Assembly (NCBI GenBank): GCA_022496805.1 | Contig: CM040087.1 | Location: 31,272,253-31,336,252 of the forward strand | Direction of reading: 5' to 3' | Origin: Pohlia nutans | Taxonomy: Eukaryota > Streptophyta > Bryopsida > Bryales > Mniaceae | Length of the DNA stretch: 64,000 bases | Shown here: one piece after another, positions 37,545 through 50,620 of the stretch | Numbering within the stretch: position 1 is the stretch's first letter | Layout: each line of letters starts with the position of its first letter | Position numbers and translations under genes: made by a program | The notes under the pieces: generated by a model | What the model was told of the DNA's origin: nothing | The model's database searches: none | What the model saw: only the letters and a program-made list of their open reading frames with translations

Positions 37545-39762
37545 CGTGATCGTCTCCTCACACCTAGTTAGGTTTCGCAAGATCGTCAATCAACGAGCTA
37601 CGCCGGAAACGGGAACTGACTGGAACGTTTTAGGTCTAGGGTTAGCAAACTCTTTCTAGTAGGCTGATATGTGCAGAATTTCCATCAACCCTTACTTGAC
37701 GAGAGAAGTGAGCTACCTGATTGGCATGAGAGTCACCATTGAAATCGATTGAGCTGTTCTCTCTCAACTTTCGTCTAGAGCATGAAAGTAGCTTGGCGAT
37801 TATGATTCCAATCTCACCGAGCAAAGGATGCCGCTCCAGCTATTGGAGAATTTTGGAGACACTAATGCTGTAGCTCCTCGATTACGTTCTCAAGAAGGAG
37901 AGGGACATGCTCTGGACAGAAAAAGGTTGAAGTGAGCTACACTACACGATCTCTGCTTTTTTTTCTACCACGCTCATTCTATCTTGCAGCAGAATCATAA
38001 GGCAAGAAGAAATGGCTAGAGTATTGGCGACTTGCGTCTAGAACGAAATTGCGGTGAAGACCTAAGGTTCCGAATCTGCAAATGCTTCCCCAGAACGTTC
38101 AAATAAAGATGAAGGCGACATTCAGCAGTAGCCGGAGGCGCAAAAGACGCAATCATCGTGTCCACTGCAGTGTAGGAGAAAGCAACGCACAGAGCTCAGC
38201 AACATCAAAGCCCGGCGTGAATGAGAGGGAAGTTTTGTAAGCTGAAGCGATTATTGTTGCAACAATCTCAATTGTGAGAAACATGCCTGGCCTTTAACCG
38301 CGCGAAAACGAAGGTCGTGGACTAACTGCGCGGGGTGAAATGAAGTGTGTCGTTCAAGGTTTTTGGCCTTCGTTTCACATACCTTACCCTAGCCTTGTGA
38401 ATTAGTTTCAATGCGAGTTTGTTGCGTTGCTGAGAGAGGGGCACGTGAGGAGGATTGTTGTTCTTGGCGTGAAGGGGGATCTTGCGGAGGATGATTATTA
38501 TTATTATTATTATTCCTGGGAGTGGCCATGGCATGGGGGTAAGTTGTGCGGCCGTTCACCACCTCCGTTTCTTGCATTGCATTGCTCATTCGCTTCGTGG
38601 TTCCTTACTGGAAAGCGAAATATTCACTTTTCTCACAATTTTTTCGATTGTTGTTTTCGAGACTCTGTTCTTACACATACATACAAAGATTGAAAAAAAA
38701 AAAACAGAAACAAAGAAGAAACGTTCAAATTGTTAAATCGGAGAACGAGAATAGTCTGCTTTCCCGTAACCAAGCTTAGTCGATTGCATCCTCACTACCA
38801 CATAACCTTTTCATTCTTTCACTACCTCCTGATTAGTTGTCAGTTGTACGATTCGTGGATCCGGTCAGTTGTACAGTTCGTGGATTTGTTCAGTTTAGAA
38901 AAAATGGTAAAAAGACGACGAGCGTTGTATGTAACAAGAGCTGCAAAGAGTGTCGCCAGTGAGCAGCAATCAGGTGACGGACACTATGAGCGGTGGTGAA
39001 TTCCAGAAGCGAAAAGTGAAAGTGGAAACGATGGCGGTACCATAGTTTGAAAGCTACTAACTGACAGAGTGTAGTAGCAGATGCTACTGTTGGTGCTGTT
39101 GCAGGGATGGGATTCGGCCGGTAGCGGTAACGGCCAAGTGGAGTGGCGGGCGGCCATGATTGTGATGAATCATTCAGCGGCTTCGCCGAGAACCGCGTAA
39201 GTCTGTGAAATTCATCCCGATCAATAACGGCCAATCATTGCCGTACTGACTGCCCGAGTTGCAACACTTTCTTGGTAGATCCATCATGAACCACCGGAGC
39301 TTCCGGTCTAACGACCGAGTGACGCAGGAATCATTTCTCTCTCTGTTTCTGTGAGAGCTTAAAGGACGACGACGTAGCCCCTTCTTCCATTTTCCAAGTT
39401 CCCCCCTCCGATGAGCTCTCCCTCTCGCACTGGCTCATCATCACCTGGAGGCTCAGTCAATGCTTATCATTGTCCACCTCCCCTGATTCCATCATCAGTT
39501 GATCGCTGCTGTCATTGCTTCAAAACCGTTGTTAATTTATGCAGTAAGGAGAGACGAAGAGGATGTAGCTCCTTGGGCGGGGGTGTTGTTGAATTTTGAA
39601 GTTTGTTGCGAAGAAGCATTATATATTTTCTGTGAGTTTCTGTTGAGGAAAGGGTAAACAGAACCAGGAATTGGAGTTCGTTGTGGTTTGAAAATTTATT
39701 TATTATTTATTAGCTGCTGCGGGGCGATCACGAGAGAAAGACACTGTTTTATCCTCCTCTTC
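37545..39762. promoter_or_regulatory. Head-to-head spacer between MaoC and SNF2-RING genes
   Basis: This 2.2-kb region separates two divergent starts and probably holds both promoters and 5' leaders. A short ATT microsatellite is at about 38490-38512. A 62-codon frame at 39411-39599 could be an upstream ORF in the SNF2 leader, but no evidence beyond openness supports it. The other frames lack motifs. Confidence 0.4.
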
Positions 39763-42700
39763 ATGAGCAAAATGGTGTTCGACGAGTTCAAGTCGGGCAA
39801 TTGGAATGTCAGTGGGACGCAGTTGTGCGGCTTGGCCATGCCGCACCTGATTCCGAGTTCGGAAATGCACATCGAAAACGAGTTGCAAAAATCTATGGAA
39901 GAAATGCATGCGAGTCTGGCGGGGCCGGAAGAAGACTCGTTCACGTACCAACAAGCAGCACGCAAACGCTCAGGTCCGCAACAAACAATCAATCAGTTTC
40001 AGCGAAACGGAAATTTCTAGACTATATATATGATACCACACTGTCTGTCAGTTGGTGCCTGTTTCCTTAACGAATTCCCCGCATAAATTGATCAATTGAT
40101 ACGGTGCGATAGAAACAATAATCCATTGATATATGCAGCAGTTAAGACACTCAAGAACCTACAATGTCCAGTCCAAGACGCGTTCGTTCATTCCCCATTT
40201 TAGCATGTCCGGAAATCAGCTCTTACTCACCCCGCCTCAGTCACTCGCCATGATTCCAAACGTAACCTTCTTGTACTTCAAACTCTTGCTTATCCAATTT
40301 CCTAAAATTGAAGAGCTCTGCTCACTCGTGCGGACTTCAGCAAGGAATCCGCGAGTGTAGAAAATCCTGCTTGTCTGAACCCTGAAACCGCCCTTCGATC
40401 TGTACACTTGCTACAACTAATTCCGAGTGTGGATACATACGAATAGAACGTCGAAATTTCTCTTTGCCCTTGCTTCGCATGCTCAGGTGTATGCCTATCG
40501 ATCACGGAGACATTTAAGACTCCACTCAGTCTACGTACATATCGAAGGAAATAGTCTAATGTTGAAAGAAGCTGTTAATCACTCTGGATTTCGGTAGCTA
40601 CGGCTTCCATTGATATTCCTCTGATTCTTGAAAAATCGTTCCTCAAAGTCCATGAGTCTCCAAGTTACAAGAGCATCATTCTTGCGGTTTTATGCATTGG
40701 TCGCCTTGTTCAATTCCCGATGCTCAAGAATCAGAGAAACCCCAGGCCTGATGCTTGCTAGCTCTTCGTGAGATGCTCATGTAAGTTGCTGTTCTACTGA
40801 GAATGATCGAAGCCTCTGCAATCGCAGGTGACGAGGACGAATGCTGCAGCAGCTTGTTTCAAGAAAAGCGAGCGAGGTTGACGCTCAACACGTTCGACGA
40901 CAGCTTCGTCATCAACGTCGACGGCCAGAGTCTCGACGAGGAAGTGGACCACGATGACTACAGCAGGAGTGCGTTCGGCGGATTGCAGGATCATCACTCC
41001 ATCGCTGCAGACTGCAGTACCAGTGGAGGTGACGGCCTGGAAGACTCGTTCATGCTCCGGGACTTCCCACACCCACGCCACGTCTGCGTTGTGTTTCCCT
41101 TCATTCCTCCCCCTTGCGTCTCCAACAGCTCGCACTGCAACAAGGTAGCCAGCAATCACTCACTCTGCATGCTATTCCCCAAGTGATCTTGCCCCTTCAG
41201 GAGGCATTGCATGATTTGCTTTGATTGACATGCAGCATGCATGTGTTGATTGCTATTCTTGCAGTGCTGGTGCTACTCTTGCGAACTGGTGGCGCCCTGT
41301 CCACTCTGGGGCACGGGATTGAACAGCGCCGACCACTGCAATGCCACGGCCTCGTCCTGGTTCTGGCTTAAACACAAGGTGAGTTTCCCGCTCACAAGAT
41401 TGATCAATTCAGTTTCCCGCTCGATGACCGTAGTTAGTTAGCATTCTGTCGACGAAATTGTTTTCATGCGTTTGATTTTTCGGTTGTGGCTTGGGCAGCA
41501 GGTGATGAGCGGGCGCGATACCGTGGAGCCACCGGGTGGCAGCACCACTCTCTACGGCGGGCAGTCGAATGCGTTCTGTACCGTGCCGTTGGGCGGCACC
41601 ATGGAGCAGTCCGAGATGCTTACTAGTTTGCACGAGGAAAGCGCCGAAACTGACTGCCTGATGCCTTCTTACAGCCCCACCTCGTCCATTGTTCTCGTTC
41701 CCTCTCGCCCCCGCTCTGACCCGTCCACGGACTGCCAGTACGTGCATGCAATTTCAACCTTTCTTGTTCATTTTCTACGGCCTTGGTTTCTTGCTTTCTT
41801 TACCGTTGGCCGGCCTTTTCTTGTTTTGGGATTGGACGCTCACCATTGCTTCCACAGTTGCTTTGAATTTGGAACAGTCCATATCCCCTTGAAGGCACGG
41901 CATCTGGACAAATCCGTGGAGGAGCTTGTGCGATCCTTCGACCAGTTCTCCTTGGAGCTTTTCTCTCGTAACCGTACGCCCCTCAGCCACCGAGAATTAG
42001 TAGCAGTTTGAATTACATCAGATGGAAATTATATTGATTTCTTGAGTCTCCAGATGCTTTGTGAATTGCTCGTGCATGTTGAGTACTTTCACGTAGTGTG
42101 GGACATGCAGTGTAAGTGAATGTGCCGGTAAATTTTCTGCATCAATTTTCGGTTGGATGTATGCAGTAGGAGATCAGGGAAAACCAGCGAAGCTTCAATA
42201 TGTGGAGGTCATTGCAAAAGATGATTCGACGCTCTCGAATTATCACGCTCTTCTGGATGAACTCCTGTGCGTACTAGTAATCTTACACCTTAGTTCTTCA
42301 CGGGGCTCGTCCTAGAACACCGTGTCCATAAAAAGACAATTGCACGACACAAAATTATGTTTATGAATTGTGAGGTTCACGGGGCTGGCAATCATCAATC
42401 TTCTTATCATGCTGTCTATGAAGTTTATGCTATGAATTCAAGGGGATTGGCAATCATCAACCTCCATATCATGAAATTTTGCCATTCTGTTTTTTAAGTG
42501 AAATATTGGTGTGCACGTAGCACGTGTACTTTTAGTGGATAGTAGGAGGTCTCTTATTCATTGCATAGTGTTGCTTCATCCCGCAAAGGGATCAGTGTTC
42601 AAAATTTTCCGGCCGGGCTGAAAAGATGGCATGATGGATGTGCAGGCTGAATGAAGCGCAAGGGCAGCTGCAGGTGATTGTGACAGTGTCCACGAACTAT

Positions 42701-45700
42701 GATTTCGCCGAGGTGGGCACGGTCCACATTCGCACCTTTTTCAGGAAAGATCGGGGTGAGGATAGTTTGGTGCTGCGGGAGCTTCTCAAGGAGCTTTTCC
42801 CCGACGATGCGGCCCTTCATACGCACTTACAATGCGTTGATGAGCTTCGGCGATGGACCGAGTCGTCCGATGACTGGACGACCTTTGCTGGACTGCTTCG
42901 AGATCTGGAGGGCAACTGCTATGAGGAAGCTGCTCAGCCTGCAGGTCTTTCCGTCCCTTTGCGTCCTTACCAGCGGCAGTCTTTGCAGTTCATGCTGGAC
43001 TCCGAAACAAGGGATGGCGGATTTCTCAGCGTGAACTACCAACCCCTCCAGACCTCTATCAATGGCATGTCGCTCAGGTACTCGGCTTCTTTGAATCACC
43101 TCATGCTGAGGGAACCACATGAGGAGGCGTCTGAGTCAACCGCTTGCGGCGGGTTTCTATGTGAAGAAATGGGCCTTGGGAAAACCATTGAGGTGATTTC
43201 ACTGTCAAAATGCATTCTTTCTCTTCATGTTTATGCTTCTTTTACATGAAAGAGTAGTAGTGTCATCTTTGTTTAGCCGTAATAGAATTGAAACGGAGAA
43301 CTGAATACCAAAATTGGCGACAATTTTCCAGATCTTGGCTCTCATCTTGGCGAATCCTTGCCCTGTGGATCGGTGTGCACCTGCGTCTTCCAAGGGCACG
43401 CTCGGTGAGTTTCAATAACATGTTAACTCTAGCAAGAAAATCCAGCATGGTCTTTCGCTCTCTTTTTTGTCATCCTGTTTTCAGCTCCAAAGCCTTGCAT
43501 ACAAGTTTGTGTCCCTGGCTTTCTGAATCTGCTGTTTATCCATGACTTAGCAGTTGTCTGCCCTGTTTCAATCGTGGGGCAATGGGCCAACGAGGTGAAG
43601 AGCAAGCTTGCTGCAAACCTTAGCATCTACATGTACCATGGTTCCAAGAGGTAAACTATGTTTCTAGCTTCGTGCAATACACTCTCTACTAACTAACCTG
43701 ATACTGAGTCCAGATTTTCAAGCTCGCCAGAAATGACATGATAATATTTTGGACTCTTGAAATTGCAGCTGACGAGAGCTTACTTTGTGATTATTCAGAA
43801 TTCGGGACCCAAAGAGGCTTGCGAAGTTCGATATTGTAAGTGATATTGACTTCATCTTTGCGCTTCTGAAGACTAGAATCGTTTGTTGGAGATTTTGGAA
43901 GGGACTTGCTATATTCAGGGATCTGCTTGTTAGTATAAGCTTGGGCTATATTTGTTTGATCGAGAAACTTACTGTGTCGATCTGTTTTCACACTTTTTAA
44001 TTCTGTGGCATTTGAGCAGGTTATCACAACATACGCAACCTTGGGGAGTGACTTCAGCAAGGCTACACAAGCCACGCGTCATGGCTCAGGATTCGCAGAA
44101 CAATTTTGTCCCCTACTAACTGTGAACTGGTGGCGAGTTGTGCTTGACGAGTCACATACTGTGCGTAGTTTCTACTTGCCCATCAGCCATCTGTTGATAT
44201 TCACAAAGTTATTCGGATCAAGCAAGATATACTGCTTAAATTGAGAACAAAGGCATATCCTTCCATACTGAGATCAAAATTGGGATCAAGCAGGAAACCT
44301 TTGTTCTCAATTGATTTTGTATGTTCTATTTCTGGTAGAATTCGAGTCTTTCTGAAGAGGAAGCATAGAATCTTGTCAATTTCTAATTTAAAATTGTGTG
44401 GTTGTGATGTCGAGACAGGTGAAAGATCCAGCACCTTTGCATTCGCGAGCATGTGCTCAGCTCAAAGCAGATCGCCGATGGTGCTGCACGGGCACTCCCA
44501 TAAATACCAGTATTTATGACCTATATGGTCAAGTAAGGAACTCAAATTTTTCATCTGCCTATTATGTATTAGAATGAGATTTTGATTAAAAAAGAAAAAG
44601 AGATTTTTCGCTGAAAATATTTCTTTTGACAAAGCTTTTATTAATATCAACATAATTATAGTGTTTAGACTACCTCGTTCTTGCGGGACTTTTGATTAAA
44701 CCACTGTTCTGTTCCAAACCAGTTCCTGTTCTTGAAACTGTTCCCCTTGGATAACAAGAGTACGTTCAGAAGAAGAATAGGGCGCCCTTATGAACGCCAA
44801 TGCAAGAGCGACGATCAAACAGTGCTCTTGTGGACCCTGAATAAGGTACGGAACGCCAGGGATTCACCTCTTTCTAAATGCATATCAACAAGTGGGCATT
44901 TCGAAGCATTTGCATTGAATCTTGGTTTTATGCCGGTTGCTATGTCGCAGTGCATCACGTAAGCGCTGTCGAGAGGTAGAGAAAAAAAACGCAGTGACAA
45001 AAAAAATATTCGTGCCTTGAATCACCTCACAGCTAGCACACCCGACAAAGTTCTTAATAGGAATTAGATTCATATAGTTCTTATGTTTAGTTAATACTAA
45101 GTCAATGTCATTGTAATGAAAATGGTGTTAATGTTAGTCTCACTGAAATTAACTCAATATTACATCGACAACTATTAACATTAAGACATTAACTTAACAG
45201 TATCTTAATATTGATCTAATATTCTATTACATTAGCTTTAACTTACCATTAATGACTTTGTGAATCTAACAGAGGAATCTTTTGAGATGGGCAGATGATG
45301 ATTCGGCATACGAAGCAGCAAAAGTTCAACGGAAGGGAGCTGCTGAGACTGCCTCCCAAAACTGAGCAAGACTTACCTGTCACCTTCACCGCCCATGAGC
45401 GTCGTGCGTATGAGGCAGTGTATCAGCATGTGATACGTAAATTTGAGCAATTCCGATGCTGGGGCCCAACTGTGGTGTCCAAAAACATTCTCCAAATCAT
45501 GTCTCTTCTCCTCCCCCTGCGGAGGTAAGTTATGCCACCCACAGAGTGTTTTCATCTTTGCTACCAGAAAATGCTTAAAATACGCAAGACCAGCAGTTTG
45601 ATTCTTTGCATGAAGCCCACTCACTGTAAACGCCATGTGATAGTGAAAAAAATGAGCTGGTTGAATGCAATTTCTCTAGTTCAGTTTTGTAGCCAGGCTT

Positions 45701-48700
45701 TAAGCCTTAAAGGACCAAGAAGCCCAAATTGAGTCTCATGCAGTTTTGAGGAGGCCTTATGGGGATTTCCTTTTGTTCAAATTTTTTTTAACAACACATG
45801 CAATGCTCTTTGCTAATTTCAATGATACAAATTCCAATGATATAAAATATGGCCACATGGGAATTATATGTTTCACAATATGATCATTCAAATTACAGTA
45901 GTCATTCTAAACCATGAATTTTTCAACCTTGAATTCCTGATCTTTTCAGGGCTAAAGTTCTCCTTGTGATGCATGCATTAGTTAGTTTTGTATGGAGCCA
46001 ACATTTTTTACATATTGATAAAATTCAACAGTCTTGAACTGCATTTATAAACATTTCCATATTGTAGCTTCTCACAATGGTGTATCTGCGTGTAGGCTTT
46101 GCAGCGGAGGCTTTGTTTCACAAATTGAATTAACTATGAGCAAAGAAGTGAATGGTAGCACAGGTGGAGCGTCCTCTGATCTGGTGACAGGTGCTCCACC
46201 ACTATCTCCTACTCTCACTGGCCCTCTAGATGACATGGATGGCGAGTGCAGCATTTGCTTTGAACTCATGGAGTGTCCAACCAAAACCCCATGTGGACAC
46301 TGGTAAGTAGCGACTGCCACAACATAATTTAACTATGACTTTGTTGGCTCTGACTGTAGGGAAGAGGCATTGCGGGGACACTCATTCTCTTGGACTAAAT
46401 ATCACTGTAGCAAATATATTCCGTCCATGATTCCATTGAAATGCATTCTTGTCCTTCCCTGTTCTATTCCGGTCACAGCTCCTTGTAGCGTAGCTGCTTG
46501 TTAAATTCCATGCATTCGAAGTAAAAAGTAAAGTAACTTCACCGAATTGCGACCTTTGCTCAAAAGCAACCCTTACAAGATTCTTGTCTAAAATATACAC
46601 AATTTGAAATATGAGATCTTAGGATCAATTTTGGCTACACTCATAATCAGAACTTTGAAAGTTAATAGTTTCTTCATCAAATGCATACATTGGAATCATC
46701 TTCTAACTGCCAACAAGACAACTAAAATGAAGGCACTGAACCTCTAAAGGACCAAGGATTTATGGTTATGTGATGATAAATTTAATCAATCATCTTGTGA
46801 GAAATGTAATCCAAATAGAACCAAATTTCATATCATTGGAACCAGGGAAGAACATTGCATGTGTTGGTTAAAAAAAATCTTTAAAAAAAAGTCCACATAA
46901 AATGTACTCAAAACTGTTAAAAACAAAACAAGGCCCAAGTCAAGCTTCTTGGTCCTCTAGGGTTAAATATCATAAACCATGCTCAGACATTTATTTGTGA
47001 TTGCAACCTCATGATAGGAGGTGTGGATTGACACCTCCTATCATGAGACAGAAACCGTGCTCAGACGTTTATTTGTGATTGCAATCTCATGATCGGTGTG
47101 GATTGACACCTCCTATCATGAGACAGAAACCATGCTCAGACGTTTATTTGAGTACATAGATAAGTTCCATGGATCCAATCTCATGATAAGAGGTGTCAAC
47201 CTCATGATTCCGACTTAGTTTTGGAAAGTAGTTGCGAAGTCGCCTTCTGCTGTGGGCCAGATCTGACACCGCCTGACCACTTACAAGCGTTTTTGTATGG
47301 CACAGGTTTTGCAGTGAGTGTGTGATGTCGAGCTTGCCCACTGGATCTCAAGGGCCGTGTGCCATCTGCGGCAGCCCAGTGACAGCAAATCAACTGTTCA
47401 CCTATCCTCCAAAATCGACAAGGTCTGTTGCACTTGTGCCACTACTGGATCCCTCCACAGTCACCTCACCGACGACATCCACAACAGACTCTGACGAAAC
47501 TGGAGTGCCCATCAAGGGAGTACAGATGAAATCCAAGTTGAAGACATTGCTTGCTGATTTGGCCAAAGTCAGGAAAGAGCATGACGGTGCTAAGGTTTTT
47601 CCTCCGTCTTTCCCCATTTACTTAACACTTTGCAACTGCCTTGGCCGTCGCAACGGTGGGTGGTTTTGTCAGGTTTTACCAGCACCTCACCTGTGCAAAT
47701 ATTGCATTTCCATGCAGGTCCTGATCTTTAGCCAGTTCATGCAAACCATAGCTTGGCTGAAAGCCGAATTCAAGAAAAAAGGAATCAACTACCGATTCAT
47801 CAGTGGGGATATGCCCATGAAGAAACGTGCACAAGCCATAGAAGCCTTTCAGAAAGTAAGATTCTCTATTCATATTCATACACATTGAACAAGTTAATAT
47901 GCATTACAGTAACTACGCCTAGTTGCAACAAAAGGGTCCAAAATAAGGTTTGTACATACCTTAGTGTATACGATTGTACTGATGCCAACTGCAATTTTTC
48001 AGGATCCACCAACGACTGTCTTTTTGTTGTCCATTCGAACAGGCGCAGTGGGCATCACCCTCACAGCTGCCTCTCACGTGTACATGGTATGCAATGCCTC
48101 CACAGTAAAAATTGCTGATATTCTAAAAACACCTTGGACCAGATAATCAGAAATTTTTTATTAAGCTTCCTCCATGAGTACACTCAACCCTCTCTAATTG
48201 CACTACTTGACGTGTAGAAATTGTCCAAGACAACGTGAGAGATTCTCGAACATACAGGGAATGTGTTGTACAGAGTATGCAATTAGAGAGGGTTGAGTGT
48301 AAACGAACCTAGCTAATTTTTTCCATGTGCTAATTACGTGTCTTGTCGATCCCCTTGCATACGCCAACTATCCAACAGCTGGAGCCATGCCTTAACCCTG
48401 CAGTACGCGTTCCTTCTCACATATCTCGATATAATGAAATCATAGAATACTAACTCTATGATTGAGCACATTGCATTGAGTCAACTCGGTAGCAAGCTGT
48501 ACTTCAGAAGAAAATATCCCTGGTGATTTGGAATCTAACAAAAGATTTTCATTGGGAATCTGCAGCTCGAAGAGCAGGCTGTTGGACGATGCTGGCGAAT
48601 GGGCCAGGAGCGCCCAGTTGTCATCAAAAGGTAGAAACTAACATGACTCAGTACCACACTAGACAAACTAGACACCCGAGTCATTTGTAAATGGAATGAA

Positions 48701-49236
48701 AAAAACAAACAATCCTGAATTTACTTCTTCATACAAACAATGTAAATTAACCGCAGTTTCACTCAACTCACGCTAATCACACTACCTCGGGGGGACAAAT
48801 GGGCACTCTCACATGTGTTCACAACTTAATATGTGGAAGTTGTCACAAAGCGACAGATTCTGAAAACAGCATATGCTATTACAGAGTGTCAGTGTACTTA
48901 CCTGGTTCTCTCTGCAATGCAGATTATACGTGGAAAATTCTGTTGAAGCCAACATCTTGAAGCTTCTACGTTCACGCATGTCAGCTGCCAACATCTCCGG
49001 TTCCCAAGACGTGGATTCATCCAACAGGTAAGTTACTGTCTGCAGGACTTCTGTAACGCACATGCATATTGAGATCCGGAAACTTGCCAGGAAGAGACCT
49101 GACAATATGTAGACATTATGCTCCACACTGCAGGTCAACAAAGAGTGGGAAAAACGGAATGGGTGACGTGGCTGGCTGCATACGCACCGATAAACAGAAT
49201 TTACGTCTGAACGAGTTTGAGATCTTATTCTCCTGA
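39763..49236 (+). CDS. SNF2 helicase with embedded RING finger (Rad5/HLTF-like), 22 exons
   Basis: A Swi2/Snf2 ATPase with a RING E3 domain between its helicase lobes, as in Rad5, HLTF and Rad16, which act in DNA damage tolerance and chromatin. Exons: 39763-39973, 40828-41144, 41265-41378, 41499-41737, 41858-41973, 42167-42266, 42646-43192, 43332-43404, 43551-43650, 43799-43835, 44020-44160, 44419-44532, 44723-44845, 45295-45524, 46096-46302, 47306-47594, 47718-47855, 48003-48086, 48379-48402, 48566-48630, 48923-49027, 49134-49236; phases agree, 1158 residues. A plant-type Cys/His cluster (HPRHVCVVFPF, then CWCYSCELVAPC) is near 155-205, Walker A EEMGLGKT near 540, DESH near 662, and the C3HC4 RING (CSICFE, CGHWFCSEC, CAIC) near 870-920. 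Motif VI is GRCWRMGQ. It ends NLRLNEFEILFS. Exon 1 and the short donor of exon 5 are the least certain parts. No HIRAN domain was seen. Confidence 0.88.
45700..45955. mobile_element. TTAA-type element in SNF2 intron 14
   Basis: It begins TTAAGCCTTAAAGGACCAAG and ends near CAGGGCTAA. Inner phrases (ACACATGCAATG, CAATGATA) match the element at 46737-46966 in the opposite orientation. It is degenerate at the right end. Confidence 0.55.
46737..46966. mobile_element. TTAA-type element in SNF2 intron 15
   Basis: The left end reads CTCTAAAGGACCAAG and the right end, inverted, TTAACCCTAGAGGACCAAG. The length is about 230 bp. It is related to 45700-45955. Confidence 0.65.
46978..47200. repeat. Palindromic tandem repeat in SNF2 intron 15
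   Basis: Two and a half units of roughly 75-85 bp share GCTCAGACGTTTATTTG and the inverted pair TCATGATAGGAGGTGT / ACACCTCCTATCATGA. Each unit can fold into a hairpin. Confidence 0.8.
48181..48299. mobile_element. Short TA-flanked MITE in SNF2 intron 18
   Basis: The inverted ends CACTCAACCCTCTCTAATTG flank 119 bp, with TA on both sides (48179-48180, 48300-48301). It is non-coding and lies between exon 18 and the 24-bp exon 19. Confidence 0.8.
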
Positions 49237-50197
49237 GAAGTAAAATAACTTCAGCCTGGAACTCTGAAGCCATCCTCAGCTTAGCATAGAATTGTACATT
49301 ACAGAAGTAGACAATAACTCATCAGTAAACGAACATTCACTTTTCCTAGTAGAAAAAATCCACTCACTCGCTGTTACTCAATAAGCCCACTGCTGCACAA
49401 ACACAATAAGGAGAGGTGACAAAAAATCTGTACAGTGATTCGAGAGTCCAACCTCCAACTGTCCAGCGGTCCTCCATAGAAAAAGGGCTGGTTCACCTTC
49501 GTGTAATAAAAGGCAATTAGCCACGAGTTCAAACTTCAAAACTGAATGTCAAGAGAGACAATGTACAGTGCATGAATTCACACCCGACACTTCCAGTCAC
49601 AGTTACAGAATCTGGATTGATGAAACAATTGCATAAAACATTTGAAATAGAGTATTTTCAACAGAACATTCATGACATACGTAATTGCAAAAACCTATCT
49701 AAATGCAGCACTCCAAAATCTTGCACAACAAGAATATATTGATTTTAAGAACGTGCACCACCTTAACATTCAAAATTCTAAGTATTCGAAACTCAAAATA
49801 TAAATCATCTCCCAATAATAGTTTATAACTTTTTGCATATCACATGTACAAAAACATGCATTCTCTGGTACTTGGAATCCTGTCATTCACTAACAAGAAT
49901 TTTACCGTTCTAATGAAAGTAACTGAGATCAGCGCTTTCGCTTACTGACTGTACAAAATCGAGCCGGCTAGAATGTAGTATCGGGAACCTCCCGTGTATT
50001 ATATCCTGTAGAATGTAGCTAGCGGGTACATTTGCCAAGGTGAGGTTCCCGATACTCCATGTGACCCCAAAATGAGCCTAACAACGAACTCTGTATGGAA
50101 ACCCTAATGGCAATACCCTAAAGCTTGAAATTCGAATGGATCGCAGAAACACGATTGGTGTGTTCCGCAAGAATCTTTTTACAACAGAAAGGGAACC
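49237..50197. other. Spacer between convergent SNF2 and TMEM234 genes
   Basis: This presumably holds both 3' UTRs. At about 49978-50056 an inverted repeat TATCGGGAACCTC / GAGGTTCCCGATA could form a hairpin or be a small MITE. Nothing else was recognised. Confidence 0.5.
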
Positions 50198-50620
50198 TCA
50201 CGAAACGATGATTGGCGGCGAAATGCAAAGCGTGACACCGGCGACGAGGAGCGCCACGCCGACGGCGGTCTCCAGGGGTCGCAGCTTCTCCCCGAGCGCC
50301 GCGCCCGCGACGGCCGTGACGGCGAACGTGGTGGCGTTGGTGACGGGGACCGCCAGAGTGATGGGGCTGTCGCCGAGCTTGAGGACGAACAGCACGGACA
50401 TGGAGAGGTTGAGCAGAAACGGGACGGAGTATTGCCACACGCACAGCAATCGCATCCAGTCCCCGAGAAACCTCCCCACCACGCCCCCTCGGGTTTGGGG
50501 CGCTGAGCGCTTGGATTGTTCGGCGAGCAGAGCTCCGCGCTTGATGAGCGCGTTGGTGATCCCCCACACCGTCCCGATGGCCAGCAGCCAGGCCACCACC
50601 GCCATCGCTGCAATTCCCAA
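50198..50620 (-). CDS. TMEM234-like four-helix membrane protein, intronless
   Basis: This 140-residue protein belongs to the TMEM234 (UPF0546) family, related to small EamA-type drug/metabolite transporters. Its biochemical role is unknown in plants. Four hydrophobic segments are visible (about 3-22, 63-82, 88-108, 116-136). Family features are the start VAWLLAIGTVWGITNALIKR, LNLSMSVLFVLKLGD, the Pro-rich turn SPITLAVPVTNATTFAVTA and GEKLRPLETAVGVALLVAGV near the end. The Met at 50620 gives the family length; longer overlapping frames in this GC-rich locus lack membrane segments and are shadows. The gene is markedly GC-richer than its flanks. It has no intron and converges on the SNF2 gene. 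Confidence 0.9.
   Translation of the reverse strand: MGIAAMAVVAWLLAIGTVWGITNALIKRGALLAEQSKRSAPQTRGGVVGRFLGDWMRLLCVWQYSVPFLLNLSMSVLFVLKLGDSPITLAVPVTNATTFAVTAVAGAALGEKLRPLETAVGVALLVAGVTLCISPPIIVS

Noticed and set aside
38904..38999. Short basic frame in the spacer upstream of the SNF2 gene
   Set aside because: Too short, no family resemblance and no compatible splice partner found.
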